Shown here piece after piece: positions 1 through 8,062 of a stretch of 12,609 nt of DNA (positions are counted from its first letter, which is position 1; each line of letters starts with the position of its first letter). The stretch is from an uncultured Flavobacterium sp. Its GTDB lineage: Bacteria; Bacteroidota; Bacteroidia; Flavobacteriales; Flavobacteriaceae. Location: NCBI GenBank assembly GCA_946886675.1, contig CAMPIZ010000018.1, positions 1 through 12,609 of the forward strand, given 5' to 3'. Position numbers and translations under genes: made by a program. The notes beneath the pieces are model-generated. The model saw only the letters and a program-made list of their open reading frames with translations. It had not been told where the DNA came from and searched no databases.

Positions 1-2137
1 TGACTCTAACGTTGCAACCGAGATTATTTCTATAGACGGCGAAACACTGGGTAAGTTTTACCTGCAAAACCGTACCCCGGTAAAATATGCCGATTTGCCA
101 AAAAATCTGGTAGATGCGCTTATTGCTACCGAGGATGAAAGGTATTATGACCATTCGGGCATAGATACCCGTGGTACTCTAAGGGCTATGCTTACACTTG
201 GGGGCAGCGGTGGTGCCAGTACCATTACCCAACAGCTGGCAAAAAACCTTTTTCATGGAGAGGGGTCTAAAAATATTTTCCAGAGGATTATACAGAAAGG
301 AAAAGAATATGTAATTGCAATACGCCTTGAAAGGCAGTATACAAAGCAGGAAATAATTGCCATGTACCTTAACACGGTAGATTTTGTTAACCAAGCTGTA
401 GGGATACGATCGGCGGCAAAAATATATTTTGGCAAAGAGCCTAAAAACCTTACCACAGAAGAAGCGGCTGTAATTGTGGGAATGCTTAAAAACCCATCCC
501 GATTTAACCCGAAATCTTTTCCTGAACGTTCTAAAGCAAGGCGTGATGTGGTGTTGCACCAAATGGAAAAGAATGATTTTATATCTGAGCAGGAAAAAAC
601 CGAACTGCAAAAAAAACCTTTGGTACTGCATTTTTCACCGGAATCACATAACGAGGGTATTGCTACCTATTTCCGTGAGTATCTTAGGGAATTTATGAAG
701 CAGTGGGTAAAAGACAATCCTAAACCGGACGGTACGGAATATGATATTTACCGTGACGGTTTAAAGATATATACAACAATAGACTCGCGCATGCAAACGT
801 ATGCAGAGGATGCTGTACATGCTCATTTAGCCAATCTTCAGGAACAATTCTTTATTGAGCAGAAGAAGAATAAGAATGCACCGTTTATGAATATCTCTGA
901 TGAAGAAACGGAGAGAATTCTTGAACGGGCAATGAAAAACTCCGACCGCTGGAGGCAGATGGAAGCTGAAGGTAAAAGCAAAGATGAGATAACAAAGTCA
1001 TTTGGCGTAAAAACACGCATGAGGATATTTACCTGGAAAGGTGAGAAAGATACCATAATGACACCTATGGACTCCATCCGTTACTACAAGCATTTTCTGC
1101 AAAGTGGTGTAATGGCAATGGAACCTCAAACAGGCCATGTAAAAGCATGGGTAGGCGGTATAAACTACAGGCATTTTCAGTATGACCATGTGGGGCAGGG
1201 AGCAAGACAGGTAGGTTCTACATTTAAGCCTTTTGTATATGCAACCGCTATAGAACAGCTGCATATTTCGCCTTGTGACTCTGTACTGGATTCTCCTTTT
1301 ACCATGCCTAAAGGTAAATATGGTATTGATGCTGACTGGAGTCCGCAAAACTCCAGCCATTCATACAAAGGACTGATTACTTATGAAAATGCACTGGCTA
1401 ATTCCATCAATACTGTTTCTGCAAAGCTTATAAACAGTGTAGGGCCTAAAGCAGTAGTGGACATGACCAAGAAGCTGGGCGTAACATCTAAAATACCCGA
1501 ACAGCCTGCAATAGCACTTGGCGCGGTTGATATTACAGTTAGCGAAATGGTAGCGGCATACAGTACTTTTGCTAACCAGGGCCTGTATATAAAACCAATG
1601 GTTATTACACGAATTGAAGATAAAAACGGTATAGTGCTTTACCAGCCGGTAGCAAAGCCTGTAGAAGTGGTAAGCAAGGATATTGCTTACACTGTTATAA
1701 AACTGCTCGAGGGTGTAACCCGCGGCGGATCGGGCGGAAGGCTTCGCTGGGGTGGTCCCGGGGGAACCGGTTACAACCGTATGACAGGATACCCATATGC
1801 GCTTACTAACCCTATTGCAGGTAAAACGGGTACAACACAAAACCAGTCAGACGGTTGGTTTGTGGGTATGGTGCCTAACCTCGCCACAGGCGTGTGGGTA
1901 GGTAACGAAGACAGGTCGGCCCACTTCAGGACGCTTACCTATGGGCAGGGTGCTACAATGGCACTTCCTATATGGGGTATGTTCATGAAAAAATGTTATC
2001 AGGATGAAAGCCTTAATGTGTCGCAAAAACCATTTGAAAGGCCGGAAAATTTATCTATAGATGTAGACTGCAATGCAAGGGTGGTAAAAGACACCACGAC
2101 GGTAGAGCAGGTCGACACCAGCGAATTTGATTTTTAG
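1..2137 (+). CDS. mrcA: Class A penicillin-binding protein, PBP1A type (5' end outside window)
   Basis: Bifunctional peptidoglycan synthase: it polymerises lipid II into glycan strands and cross-links the stem peptides on the periplasmic face of the inner membrane. The frame is open from base 2, giving 711 visible residues; the N-terminal anchor and roughly the first 50-60 residues lie upstream of the window. The TTG at 95 is internal, because the protein reads through it in family-like sequence. The glycosyltransferase 51 domain shows [10 protein letters not shown] (catalytic Glu codon 131-133), [12 protein letters not shown], the second Glu in KGKEYVIA (codon 305-307) and IIAMYLN. The transpeptidase domain has the nucleophile Ser in GSTFKPF (codon 1217-1219), SIN (1403-1411) and KTG (1823-1831). 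Between the domains lies a charged, Lys/Glu-rich insertion (about nt 840-1070). A Gly-rich loop precedes KTG, as I recall from other flavobacterial homologs. The family is certain; orthology to mrcA specifically is inferred. Confidence 0.95.
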   Translation, partial: DSNVATEIISIDGETLGKFYLQNRTPVKYADLPKNLVDALIATEDERYYDHSGIDTRGTLRAMLTLGGSGGASTITQQLAKNLFHGEGSKNIFQRIIQKGKEYVIAIRLERQYTKQEIIAMYLNTVDFVNQAVGIRSAAKIYFGKEPKNLTTEEAAVIVGMLKNPSRFNPKSFPERSKARRDVVLHQMEKNDFISEQEKTELQKKPLVLHFSPESHNEGIATYFREYLREFMKQWVKDNPKPDGTEYDIYRDGLKIYTTIDSRMQTYAEDAVHAHLANLQEQFFIEQKKNKNAPFMNISDEETERILERAMKNSDRWRQMEAEGKSKDEITKSFGVKTRMRIFTWKGEKDTIMTPMDSIRYYKHFLQSGVMAMEPQTGHVKAWVGGINYRHFQYDHVGQGARQVGSTFKPFVYATAIEQLHISPCDSVLDSPFTMPKGKYGIDADWSPQNSSHSYKGLITYENALANSINTVSAKLINSVGPKAVVDMTKKLGVTSKIPEQPAIALGAVDITVSEMVAAYSTFANQGLYIKPMVITRIEDKNGIVLYQPVAKPVEVVSKDIAYTVIKLLEGVTRGGSGGRLRWGGPGGTGYNRMTGYPYALTNPIAGKTGTTQNQSDGWFVGMVPNLATGVWVGNEDRSAHFRTLTYGQGATMALPIWGMFMKKCYQDESLNVSQKPFERPENLSIDVDCNARVVKDTTTVEQVDTSEFDF

Positions 2138-2138
2138 T

Positions 2139-2169
2139 AAAAAGCGCCTTCTCAAGAGGGCGTTTTTTT
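2139..2169 (+). terminator. Rho-independent terminator after the PBP gene
   Basis: It begins two bases after the TAG stop. An A-run leads into GCGCCTTC, loop TCAA, then GAGGGCGT and a seven-T tract. The stem pairs over 8 bp with two G:U wobbles and is extended by A:T pairs. This separates the cell-wall gene from the CoA-transferase pair that starts at 2203. Confidence 0.85.
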
Positions 2170-2202
2170 ATATATTTATCCCATAAAATTAAAATACATT
2201 GT

Positions 2203-2904
2203 ATGATTAATAAAAAAGTACAAAACGTTGAGGAAGCATTACGCGATATAAAAGACGGAATGACGATCATGCTGGGCGGTTTTGGCCTTTGCGGTATTCC
2301 TGAAAACAGTATAGCCGAACTGGTTAAAAAAGGCACTACAAACTTAACCTGTATTTCTAACAATGCCGGAGTTGACGACTTTGGCCTTGGGCTGCTATTG
2401 CAAAAAAAGCAGATAAAAAAAATGATATCATCATACGTAGGTGAAAATGCTGAATTTGAAAGGCAAATGTTAAGCGGCGAACTTGAAGTAGAACTTACTC
2501 CACAAGGTACATTGGCAGAAAAGTGCCGTGCAGCTCAGGCAGGCATACCTGCGTTTTATACTCCTGCCGGTTATGGTACCGAAGTTGCCGAAGGCAAGGA
2601 AGCAAGAGAATTTAACGGCAAAATGCATATACTGGAAGAGGCTTTTAAAGCAGACTTTGCCATTGTAAAAGCGTGGAAAGGTGATGAAGCAGGTAACCTT
2701 ATTTTTAAAGGTACAGCCAGAAACTTTAATTCATGTATGGCGGGAGCTGCAAAAATTACCATTGCCGAAGTAGAAGAGCTGGTACCTGCAGGCACGCTGG
2801 ATCCTAACCAGATACATATTCCGGGAATATTTGTAAAGCGTATTTTTCAGGGGGAGAAATATGAAAAGAGAATTGAGCAACGTACAATCAGAAAACGTAA
2901 TTAA
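2203..2904 (+). CDS. scoA: 3-oxoacid CoA-transferase subunit A
   Basis: Alpha subunit of a class I CoA-transferase that moves CoA from succinyl-CoA to acetoacetate, in ketone-body and leucine-type catabolism in the cytoplasm. The protein has 233 residues, the normal length for a separate A subunit. Near the N-terminus it carries the family signature [18 protein letters not shown] (about residues 18-35), which includes the GGFGxxGxP CoA-binding turn. The ATG at 2203 is the only start that keeps the whole domain, and it lies 33 nt beyond the preceding terminator. The stop is two bases before the ATG of the B subunit, so the two are surely co-transcribed. Acyl specificity (acetoacetate or another 3-oxoacid such as 3-oxoadipate) cannot be fixed from sequence alone. 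The absence of aromatic-degradation genes nearby favours the acetoacetate enzyme. Confidence 0.93.
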   Translation: MINKKVQNVEEALRDIKDGMTIMLGGFGLCGIPENSIAELVKKGTTNLTCISNNAGVDDFGLGLLLQKKQIKKMISSYVGENAEFERQMLSGELEVELTPQGTLAEKCRAAQAGIPAFYTPAGYGTEVAEGKEAREFNGKMHILEEAFKADFAIVKAWKGDEAGNLIFKGTARNFNSCMAGAAKITIAEVEELVPAGTLDPNQIHIPGIFVKRIFQGEKYEKRIEQRTIRKRN

Positions 2905-2906
2905 TC

Positions 2907-3566
2907 ATGGCATTAGGTAAAGAACAGATCGCAAAAAGAATAGCAAAAGAAGTTAAAGACGGATATTTTGTTAATCTGGGTATTGGTATTCCTACACTTG
3001 TTGCCAATTATGTTAGAGACGATATTTCTGTAGAGTTTCAAAGTGAAAACGGTGTACTAGGTATGGGGCCTTTCCCTTTTGAGGGTGAAGAAGATGCAGA
3101 TGTTATCAATGCAGGGAAGCAAACTATCACTACCCTTCCCGGAGCTTCATTTTTTGACTCTGCCATGAGTTTTGGTATGATCCGGGGACAACATGTAGAC
3201 CTTACTATATTAGGCGCTATGGAAGTAGCCGAAAACGGTGATATTGCAAACTGGAAAATTCCGGGTAAAATGGTAAAAGGCATGGGTGGCGCTATGGATT
3301 TAGTAGCTTCTGCCGAAAATATCATTGTAGCCATGATGCATGTAAACAAAGCAGGCGAATCTAAACTTTTAAAAAGATGTACCCTTCCGTTAACGGGTGT
3401 TGGCTGCGTAAAAAAAATTGTTACTGAACTGGCGGTGCTTGAAATAGTACCTGAAGGCTTTAAGCTTTTAGAACGTGCGCCGGGTGTAACCGTTGAAGAT
3501 ATTAAAAATGCTACCGAAGGGAATCTTATTGTAGAAGGCGATATTCCTGAAATGGTAATTGACTAG
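2907..3566 (+). CDS. scoB: 3-oxoacid CoA-transferase subunit B
   Basis: Beta subunit, 219 residues, carrying the catalytic glutamate that forms the covalent CoA thioester. It is Glu47 in FQSENGVLG, the class I CoA-transferase signature 2. The N-terminal segment GYFVNLGIGIPTLVANY is typical of the family. The start lies 2 nt after the scoA stop, so translational coupling is likely. The pair forms the usual A2B2-type enzyme. The gene ends at a strong two-way terminator against the converging ABC ATPase gene. Nothing is unusual in length or key residues. Confidence 0.94.
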   Translation: MALGKEQIAKRIAKEVKDGYFVNLGIGIPTLVANYVRDDISVEFQSENGVLGMGPFPFEGEEDADVINAGKQTITTLPGASFFDSAMSFGMIRGQHVDLTILGAMEVAENGDIANWKIPGKMVKGMGGAMDLVASAENIIVAMMHVNKAGESKLLKRCTLPLTGVGCVKKIVTELAVLEIVPEGFKLLERAPGVTVEDIKNATEGNLIVEGDIPEMVID

Positions 3567-3615
3567 ATAAAATAAAAGAGCCGTTAAACATTTTTAACGG
3601 CTCTTTTATTTTATC
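3566..3615. terminator. Bidirectional intrinsic terminator
   Basis: A perfect 23-bp inverted repeat (3566-3588 and 3593-3615) with a 4-base loop. Its core is AGAGCCGTTAAA / TTTAACGGCTCT, flanked by AAAATAAA and TTTATTTT so that a T-rich tract follows the hairpin on either strand. It begins on the last base of the scoB stop codon. It lies 42 nt past the end of the minus-strand ABC ATPase gene and therefore serves both converging operons. Confidence 0.9.
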
Positions 3616-3656
3616 TCTTCCCAAAACTGCAAAAAGTATTTCATAAATCTGGATAC

Positions 3657-5345
3657 CTATTCCCCTTTAGGTATCGCTTCAATTAGTTTTTTAGTATACT
3701 CTTTTTGCGGATGCTTATAAAGCGCATCGGCTTCATTCATTTCTTCAATCTTTCCTTTATTCATTACCAGAACCTGATCGCTCATGTATTTAACAACCGC
3801 AAGGTCGTGTGAAATAAATATATAAGTGAACCCAAAGTTTTCCTTAAGCTCATTTAGCAAATTAAGTACCTGCGCCTGTACGGAAATATCCAACGCTGAA
3901 ACCGACTCGTCGCATACTATAAGCTTGGGCTGCAGGGCTATGGTACGGGCTATACCAATACGCTGGCGCTGCCCACCGGAAAACTCATGCGGATAGCGGT
4001 TAAAGTGCTCCTCTCCCAGTCCAACACGGTTAAGTATTTCAATAGTTTTTTCTTTACGCTCCTTATCGTTACTATACAAGCCATGTACCTTCATAGGTTC
4101 CATTATGGCTTTACCTACAGTTATCCTTGGATTAAGCGAAGAGTAAGGATCCTGAAAAATTATTTGTATCTCCTTTCTAAGTTCCCTTATTTCTTTTGGC
4201 GAAAGCTTTGTAAGGTCTTTACCTTTATATAAAATATGCCCCGCTGTAGCTTTGTCGAGTTGTAATATAGCGTTCCCTAGTGTAGATTTACCACAACCGG
4301 ACTCCCCCACAAGGCCAAGGGTTTCCCCTTCATAAATTTTAAAGCTCACATTGTCTACTGCCTTGAATTTTATATCCTTTCCAAAAAGCCCTGCTGAGGA
4401 CACATACTCTTTTTCTACATTTCTCACTTCCAGTAAAGGCGGTTTGCTATACAACAATTCATGTTCTTGTTCGCGCTGCTGCGGAGTTACTTCGGTTTTG
4501 TCTACAGTGTTTTCAAGATAATCCTGTATGGTAGGCAGCCTTTTGAGCCTTACATCAAGCGATGGCCTGGAATTAATAAGCGCTTTTGTATAGGTATGTT
4601 TCGGATTATGAAAAACTTCTGCAGTATTGCCCTGCTCTACTATATTGCCCTGGTACATTACAAGTACTCTATCCGCAATTTCAGACACAAGGGAAAGATC
4701 ATGCGAAATAAAAATGATGCTCATTTTTGTTTCCTGCTGCAGCTCTTTAAGCAACAATATTATTTCCTTTTGTACCGTAACATCAAGCGCTGTTGTAGGT
4801 TCGTCAGCAATAAGTATTTTGGGCTTGCAGGCTATAGCCATAGCAATCATTACCCTTTGCTTTTGCCCGCCCGATATTTCGTGTGGATAACGGTTGTATA
4901 TCTTTTCGGGATTGGGCAGTTTAACTTTTTCAAACAGCGATAATACCGTTGCCTTTATTTCTTTTTGAGAAAGTGAAGTATGCTCTTTTAAAATCTCCTC
5001 AACCTGGTAACCACATTTTAGCGAGGGATTGAGTGAACTCATAGGTTCCTGGAAAATCATGGCAATATCATTACCCCGCAGTTCCCTTAACTGCTTAGTG
5101 TTTAAACCTGCTATATTTTTTCCTTCAAACTCAATAGTTCCAGCAGTCAATTCCAGTATGCCTTTTGGCAGCAACCCCATAACCGCCAGGGATGTTACCG
5201 ACTTACCGGAACCTGATTCTCCCACAATACCTAATATCTCATTTTGCTCAAGGGTAAAAGTACTGTCGTGAACAATAGGCGCCCACTGTCCTTCTTTTTT
5301 TGCAGAGATAGTTATATGGTTTATATTTAAAAGCGGATTGTTCAT
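3657..5345 (-). CDS. Duplicated ABC ATPase of the oligopeptide/nickel transport type (DppD-DppF fusion)
   Basis: Energy-coupling subunit of an ABC importer, with two nucleotide-binding domains in one 562-residue chain as in YejF or GsiA. Domain 1 has Walker A GESGSGKS (42-49), Q-loop Gln99, signature SGGQK (158-162), Walker B ILIADE ending at Glu182, and H-loop His215. It is followed by the oligopeptide-transporter C-terminal region (about 237-277). Domain 2 has Walker A GESGCGKS (347-354), Gln398, SGGQR (456-460), LIVCDES with Glu480, and His513. The usual Pro after the Walker B Glu is Ser481 in domain 2. Both sites keep all catalytic residues, so both should hydrolyse ATP. No permease or substrate-binding protein gene is in the window, so the partners must be encoded elsewhere. 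It lies 17 nt downstream of the exonuclease gene on the same strand and is probably the last gene of that operon. The substrate (peptide or other) is inferred from the family only. Confidence 0.93.
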   Translation of the reverse strand: MNNPLLNINHITISAKKEGQWAPIVHDSTFTLEQNEILGIVGESGSGKSVTSLAVMGLLPKGILELTAGTIEFEGKNIAGLNTKQLRELRGNDIAMIFQEPMSSLNPSLKCGYQVEEILKEHTSLSQKEIKATVLSLFEKVKLPNPEKIYNRYPHEISGGQKQRVMIAMAIACKPKILIADEPTTALDVTVQKEIILLLKELQQETKMSIIFISHDLSLVSEIADRVLVMYQGNIVEQGNTAEVFHNPKHTYTKALINSRPSLDVRLKRLPTIQDYLENTVDKTEVTPQQREQEHELLYSKPPLLEVRNVEKEYVSSAGLFGKDIKFKAVDNVSFKIYEGETLGLVGESGCGKSTLGNAILQLDKATAGHILYKGKDLTKLSPKEIRELRKEIQIIFQDPYSSLNPRITVGKAIMEPMKVHGLYSNDKERKEKTIEILNRVGLGEEHFNRYPHEFSGGQRQRIGIARTIALQPKLIVCDESVSALDISVQAQVLNLLNELKENFGFTYIFISHDLAVVKYMSDQVLVMNKGKIEEMNEADALYKHPQKEYTKKLIEAIPKGE

Positions 5346-5362
5346 ACCGTAAAGATAGGAAT

Positions 5363-6076
5363 TTACACATGGATAATTTCTTCCTCTATCAACAGGTCCT
5401 CACGGCGCATTCTTAGCAGTATCTGTGCTACGGCAATAACATCTTTTTCGCAATAGGTTATAATACGGTCTATATTTTTCTCCACATAATACACCTCTCC
5501 CACCTGGCTACCGTCTATATCGCCTTTTGGCGAAGGTATCCCCAACACTTTTGTAAGCAGCTTAAGCGAGGTAAAGCTTTTAAAGTCGCCAAATTTCCAT
5601 AGTTCCATAGTGTCAAGATGCGGCACTTCCCAAGGCTTTTTGCCAAAAAGGTTAAGCTTGGGCGGAATAGTGACTCCGTTTATTATCATTCTGCGTGCAA
5701 TGAAAGGAAAGTCAAATTCCTTTGCATTGTGCCCGCATAAAATATGCTGGGGCTGACTAAAGTGATTATTAAGCAGGTTACTAAAATCCTTGAGTATTTG
5801 TACCTCTTCACCAAAAAAGGAAGTAACCCTAAAGTGGCGTATATCGCCCCGAAAAGTAAAGAATCCTGCAGAAATGCATATAATCTTACCGAACTCTGCC
5901 CAGATGCCTGCCCTGTCATAAAATTCTTCCGGTGTATGCTGGTCTTTTCGCTGATATAATGTTTTTTGCTCAAACAACATTTGCGTTTCCTTATCCAGCA
6001 GGCCAAAATGCCGATGTTCTGAAACTGTTTCTATATCTATAAAAAGTATGTGTTCAAGGTTTATCCTTTCTATCAT
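5363..6076 (-). CDS. PolB-like predicted 3'-5' exonuclease
   Basis: DEDD-superfamily nuclease domain related to the proofreading domain of family B DNA polymerases, without a polymerase domain. Of 237 residues, Exo I is ILFIDIET (Asp14, Glu16), Exo II is GHNAKEFDFPF (Asn117, Asp122) and Exo III is YCEKD (Tyr208, Asp212), a complete DEDDy set for two-metal catalysis. The segment SLKLLTKVLGIPSPKGDIDG (171-189) is typical of this stand-alone family. The start ATG overlaps the TGA of the upstream serine hydrolase as ATGA, which implies translational coupling. Expected activity is 3'-5' degradation of DNA or RNA in the cytoplasm; the cellular role is unknown to me. The C-terminus is short and acidic. 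Confidence 0.85.
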   Translation of the reverse strand: MIERINLEHILFIDIETVSEHRHFGLLDKETQMLFEQKTLYQRKDQHTPEEFYDRAGIWAEFGKIICISAGFFTFRGDIRHFRVTSFFGEEVQILKDFSNLLNNHFSQPQHILCGHNAKEFDFPFIARRMIINGVTIPPKLNLFGKKPWEVPHLDTMELWKFGDFKSFTSLKLLTKVLGIPSPKGDIDGSQVGEVYYVEKNIDRIITYCEKDVIAVAQILLRMRREDLLIEEEIIHV

Positions 6077-7296
6077 AAATTTTTGTTCTTCTGTTCTGCT
6101 TCTTCCTCGGTTAATGGCTTGGTACTGCCTATTCCTTCATCTTGTGCTAAAAGTCCCATCATTTTGTAAGCTTCGTCAACATATACATAAAAATCGTTAC
6201 TATGTGGATCTTCGCTTGTTTGAAGGCCTTTGATATGGCCCAGGCGTACGATGATTATATCATCCTGAGGAATTACAATGCAAAACTGGCCCAAATGGCC
6301 ACGCATATAATACATTTTTTTACCCATGTAATTGTTTATCCACCAGCCATAACCATATTGCGGTGATTGAGAAAAACGGGGTGTTATCATCATATTTACA
6401 TAAGCGCTGTCTATTAACTGATGACCATTCCAGTTACCCTCTTTAAGGAACAGTTTACCAAAACGGGCAAAGTCGCGCGCATTGCTGGCAAAACAGCAAT
6501 ATGCTTTTTCTATACCGCCTTCTTCATCCAGCTGCCATAAGGCATCATTTTCTGCTCCCATGGGTTTCCAGAATTTCTCAGATACATATTCTGAAAGTGT
6601 CTGTCCTGTAGCTTTAGTTAGAACCATAGCCAGCAACTCTGTGGCCCCGCTTACATATTCAAACCTTTGCCCGGGCTCATAAACGATAGGTACATTAAGT
6701 ACTGTTTGAGGAAGGTTTTCATCAAAATAAGCACGGGTAGTAACAGAGAAAGGGCTGCTGTATTGTTCACCCCAGTCCATTCCTGTAGCCATAGAAGACA
6801 GGTCGCCCACAGTAAGATTTGCTGCATAGCCTTCCTTATATTCCGGAAAGTAATCTGAAACTTTTTGATCCAGTCCCTTTATTTTGCCTTCCATGATAGC
6901 TTTAAACATGGCTGCCGAAACAATACTTTTAGCCATTGAGAAAGAGTTTGACTTTGAGTCTTTCCCATAGCCGTCATAATAACTTTCATGCCAAATGCTG
7001 TCGTTCTTAACAACAAGGTAAGCTACCGTGCCCAGCTTTTGGTGGGTCTCTTCCAGTTTTTGTGTGGCTGGTGTTTTATTATAATCTTTATGCAGTGCCC
7101 AGGGCTGCCCGGCACCTGCTTCTACCGTTCGGTTATCAAAATACCTGTAGTCATCTAAAAATGCAGTAGTTTTACCGTTAAAATATACTACACGCACAGC
7201 TTTTAAAAGATAGTCTACGTCGAATATATACAGTAATGCAACCAGGCCTGCAATGATTATTACAAGCCATAAAAGGAATTTTTTAAGGAATTTCAT
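6073..7296 (-). CDS. Membrane-anchored serine hydrolase, beta-lactamase/esterase (class C-like) family
   Basis: A 407-residue penicillin-recognising-fold hydrolase. The N-terminus is MKFLKKF followed by a hydrophobic stretch (about 8-25) with no clear cleavage or lipobox site. A single membrane anchor or uncleaved signal with the catalytic domain outside the cytoplasm is therefore likely. The nucleophile is Ser120 in SMAK (S-x-x-K, Lys123). The second motif is Tyr214-Val-Ser216 in FEYVSG, where class C beta-lactamases have Y-x-N. The third is GHLG, in place of KTG, in the C-terminal third. This combination suits esterases and 6-aminohexanoate-oligomer-type hydrolases better than true beta-lactamases. 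The substrate cannot be named. Its stop overlaps the exonuclease start by 4 nt. The gene is 83 nt downstream of ogt, so it may be read from the same promoter or from its own. Confidence 0.88.
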   Translation of the reverse strand: MKFLKKFLLWLVIIIAGLVALLYIFDVDYLLKAVRVVYFNGKTTAFLDDYRYFDNRTVEAGAGQPWALHKDYNKTPATQKLEETHQKLGTVAYLVVKNDSIWHESYYDGYGKDSKSNSFSMAKSIVSAAMFKAIMEGKIKGLDQKVSDYFPEYKEGYAANLTVGDLSSMATGMDWGEQYSSPFSVTTRAYFDENLPQTVLNVPIVYEPGQRFEYVSGATELLAMVLTKATGQTLSEYVSEKFWKPMGAENDALWQLDEEGGIEKAYCCFASNARDFARFGKLFLKEGNWNGHQLIDSAYVNMMITPRFSQSPQYGYGWWINNYMGKKMYYMRGHLGQFCIVIPQDDIIIVRLGHIKGLQTSEDPHSNDFYVYVDEAYKMMGLLAQDEGIGSTKPLTEEEAEQKNKNL

Positions 7297-7332
7297 AGGC
7301 TGGTTTGTTAGCTGACAATGATTACGAATTTA

Positions 7333-7372
7333 CAGAAATTTTGTTTGGCTCACGTCAATTATAAAATTTCTG
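7333..7372. repeat. 10-bp inverted repeat between ogt and the serine hydrolase gene
   Basis: CAGAAATTTT at 7333-7342 and its exact complement AAAATTTCTG at 7363-7372 are separated by 20 bases. It lies in the 83-nt gap downstream of ogt and upstream of the serine hydrolase start. There is no T-run after it on the minus strand, so it is not a classical terminator. It could be a leader hairpin, an attenuator or an operator. Confidence 0.5.
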
Positions 7373-7379
7373 CAGATTT

Positions 7380-7853
7380 TTAAAACAGGCTTTGCTGCTT
7401 TACAGGATTTTCATGTTCGAGCAACCATTTTTTTCGCCACAGCCCTCCTGCATATCCTGTAAGTGAGCCATCACTGCCTATAACCCGGTGGCAGGGCACC
7501 ACTATCCATAGCGGATTTTTTCCATTGGCACTTGCAACTGCCCTGATAGCCTTTACATCACCCAGCTTTATTGCCAGATCCTGATATGACATTGTTTTCC
7601 CAAAGGGGATTTCCAGCAGGGCTTCCCACACTCTTTTCTGAAAGTCAGTACCCTGCGGATTAAGCTTAAAATCAAAATCTGCATGTTTCCCCTCAAAATA
7701 ATCCTTAATCTGGTTTACTGCCTGCTGAAGTCCGGAAGGGATGCTTTTAGAGACGGGCATGTCTTTATCATATACCAATATTTTTGTAATACCGTTTTCA
7801 TCACCTTCAATCAGGGTAATGCCGAGCGGGGTATGTATATAAACTTGTTCCAT
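7380..7853 (-). CDS. ogt: Methylated-DNA--protein-cysteine methyltransferase (O6-alkylguanine repair)
   Basis: Suicide repair protein that transfers the alkyl group from O6-alkylguanine in DNA to its own cysteine. It is 157 residues long, the size of Ogt-type stand-alone proteins. The acceptor is Cys121 in the canonical PCHRV motif. It is preceded by the DNA-binding helix with arginine finger Arg104 (RAVASANGKNP) and followed by GSLTGYAGGLWRKKWLL. The N-terminal ribonuclease-like domain spans about 1-65. There is no AraC-type Ada domain, so it is not itself a regulator. The C-terminus is QQSLF, which resembles a sliding-clamp binding peptide. The start lies 8 nt after the XRE regulator stop and implies co-transcription with that gene and the membrane protein. 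Confidence 0.95.
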   Translation of the reverse strand: MEQVYIHTPLGITLIEGDENGITKILVYDKDMPVSKSIPSGLQQAVNQIKDYFEGKHADFDFKLNPQGTDFQKRVWEALLEIPFGKTMSYQDLAIKLGDVKAIRAVASANGKNPLWIVVPCHRVIGSDGSLTGYAGGLWRKKWLLEHENPVKQQSLF

Positions 7854-7861
7854 AAAATAGA

Positions 7862-8062
7862 TTAATCGCCTTCTTCCAGTTCAAAGATATCATTAACCTG
7901 TACATCAAAAAGCCTGGAAAGCTTTAATGCCAAGACTGTTGAAGGTACATATTTACCCAGTTCCATAGCGTTAATAGTTTGCCTGCTTACCCCTATCTTT
8001 TCGGCCAGCTCCTGTTGTGTAAGGTTGTGTATGGCACGCTGTACTTTTAAGTTATTCTTCAT
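7862..8062 (-). CDS. Small XRE/Cro-CI family transcriptional regulator
   Basis: A 66-residue protein made almost entirely of one helix-turn-helix domain. The first helix pair is NLTQQELAEKIGVS (about 13-26) and the recognition helix is SRQTINAMELGKYVPS (26-41), followed by ALKLSRLFDVQVNDIFE, which is typical of the short YozG-like group. There is no ligand or dimerisation domain. The ATG lies inside the end of the upstream membrane-protein gene (11-nt overlap), so the two are translated together. Small regulators of this type often pair with a membrane protein that may sequester them or be their target. Palindromes upstream of the operon (8552-8566, 8594-8610) are natural candidates for its own operators; this is inference. 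Confidence 0.9.
   Translation of the reverse strand: MKNNLKVQRAIHNLTQQELAEKIGVSRQTINAMELGKYVPSTVLALKLSRLFDVQVNDIFELEEGD

Noticed and set aside
95..97. TTG as the start of the penicillin-binding protein
   Set aside because: The frame is open back to base 2 with PBP-like sequence ([15 protein letters not shown]), so the gene begins before the window.
1361..1840. 159-codon open frame on the minus strand
   Set aside because: It lies wholly inside the transpeptidase domain of the PBP gene on the opposite strand; its Cys/Tyr/Arg-rich translation has no family-like pattern.
2171..2178. TATATTTA as a -7 element for scoA
   Set aside because: It is one base off the consensus, overlaps the terminator tail and has no TTTG at the expected upstream distance.
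4461..4943. 160-codon open frame on the plus strand
   Set aside because: It is antisense to the ABC ATPase gene, whose motifs are intact. The translation is low in recognisable motifs and rich in Phe, Tyr and Cys, as expected for a shadow frame.
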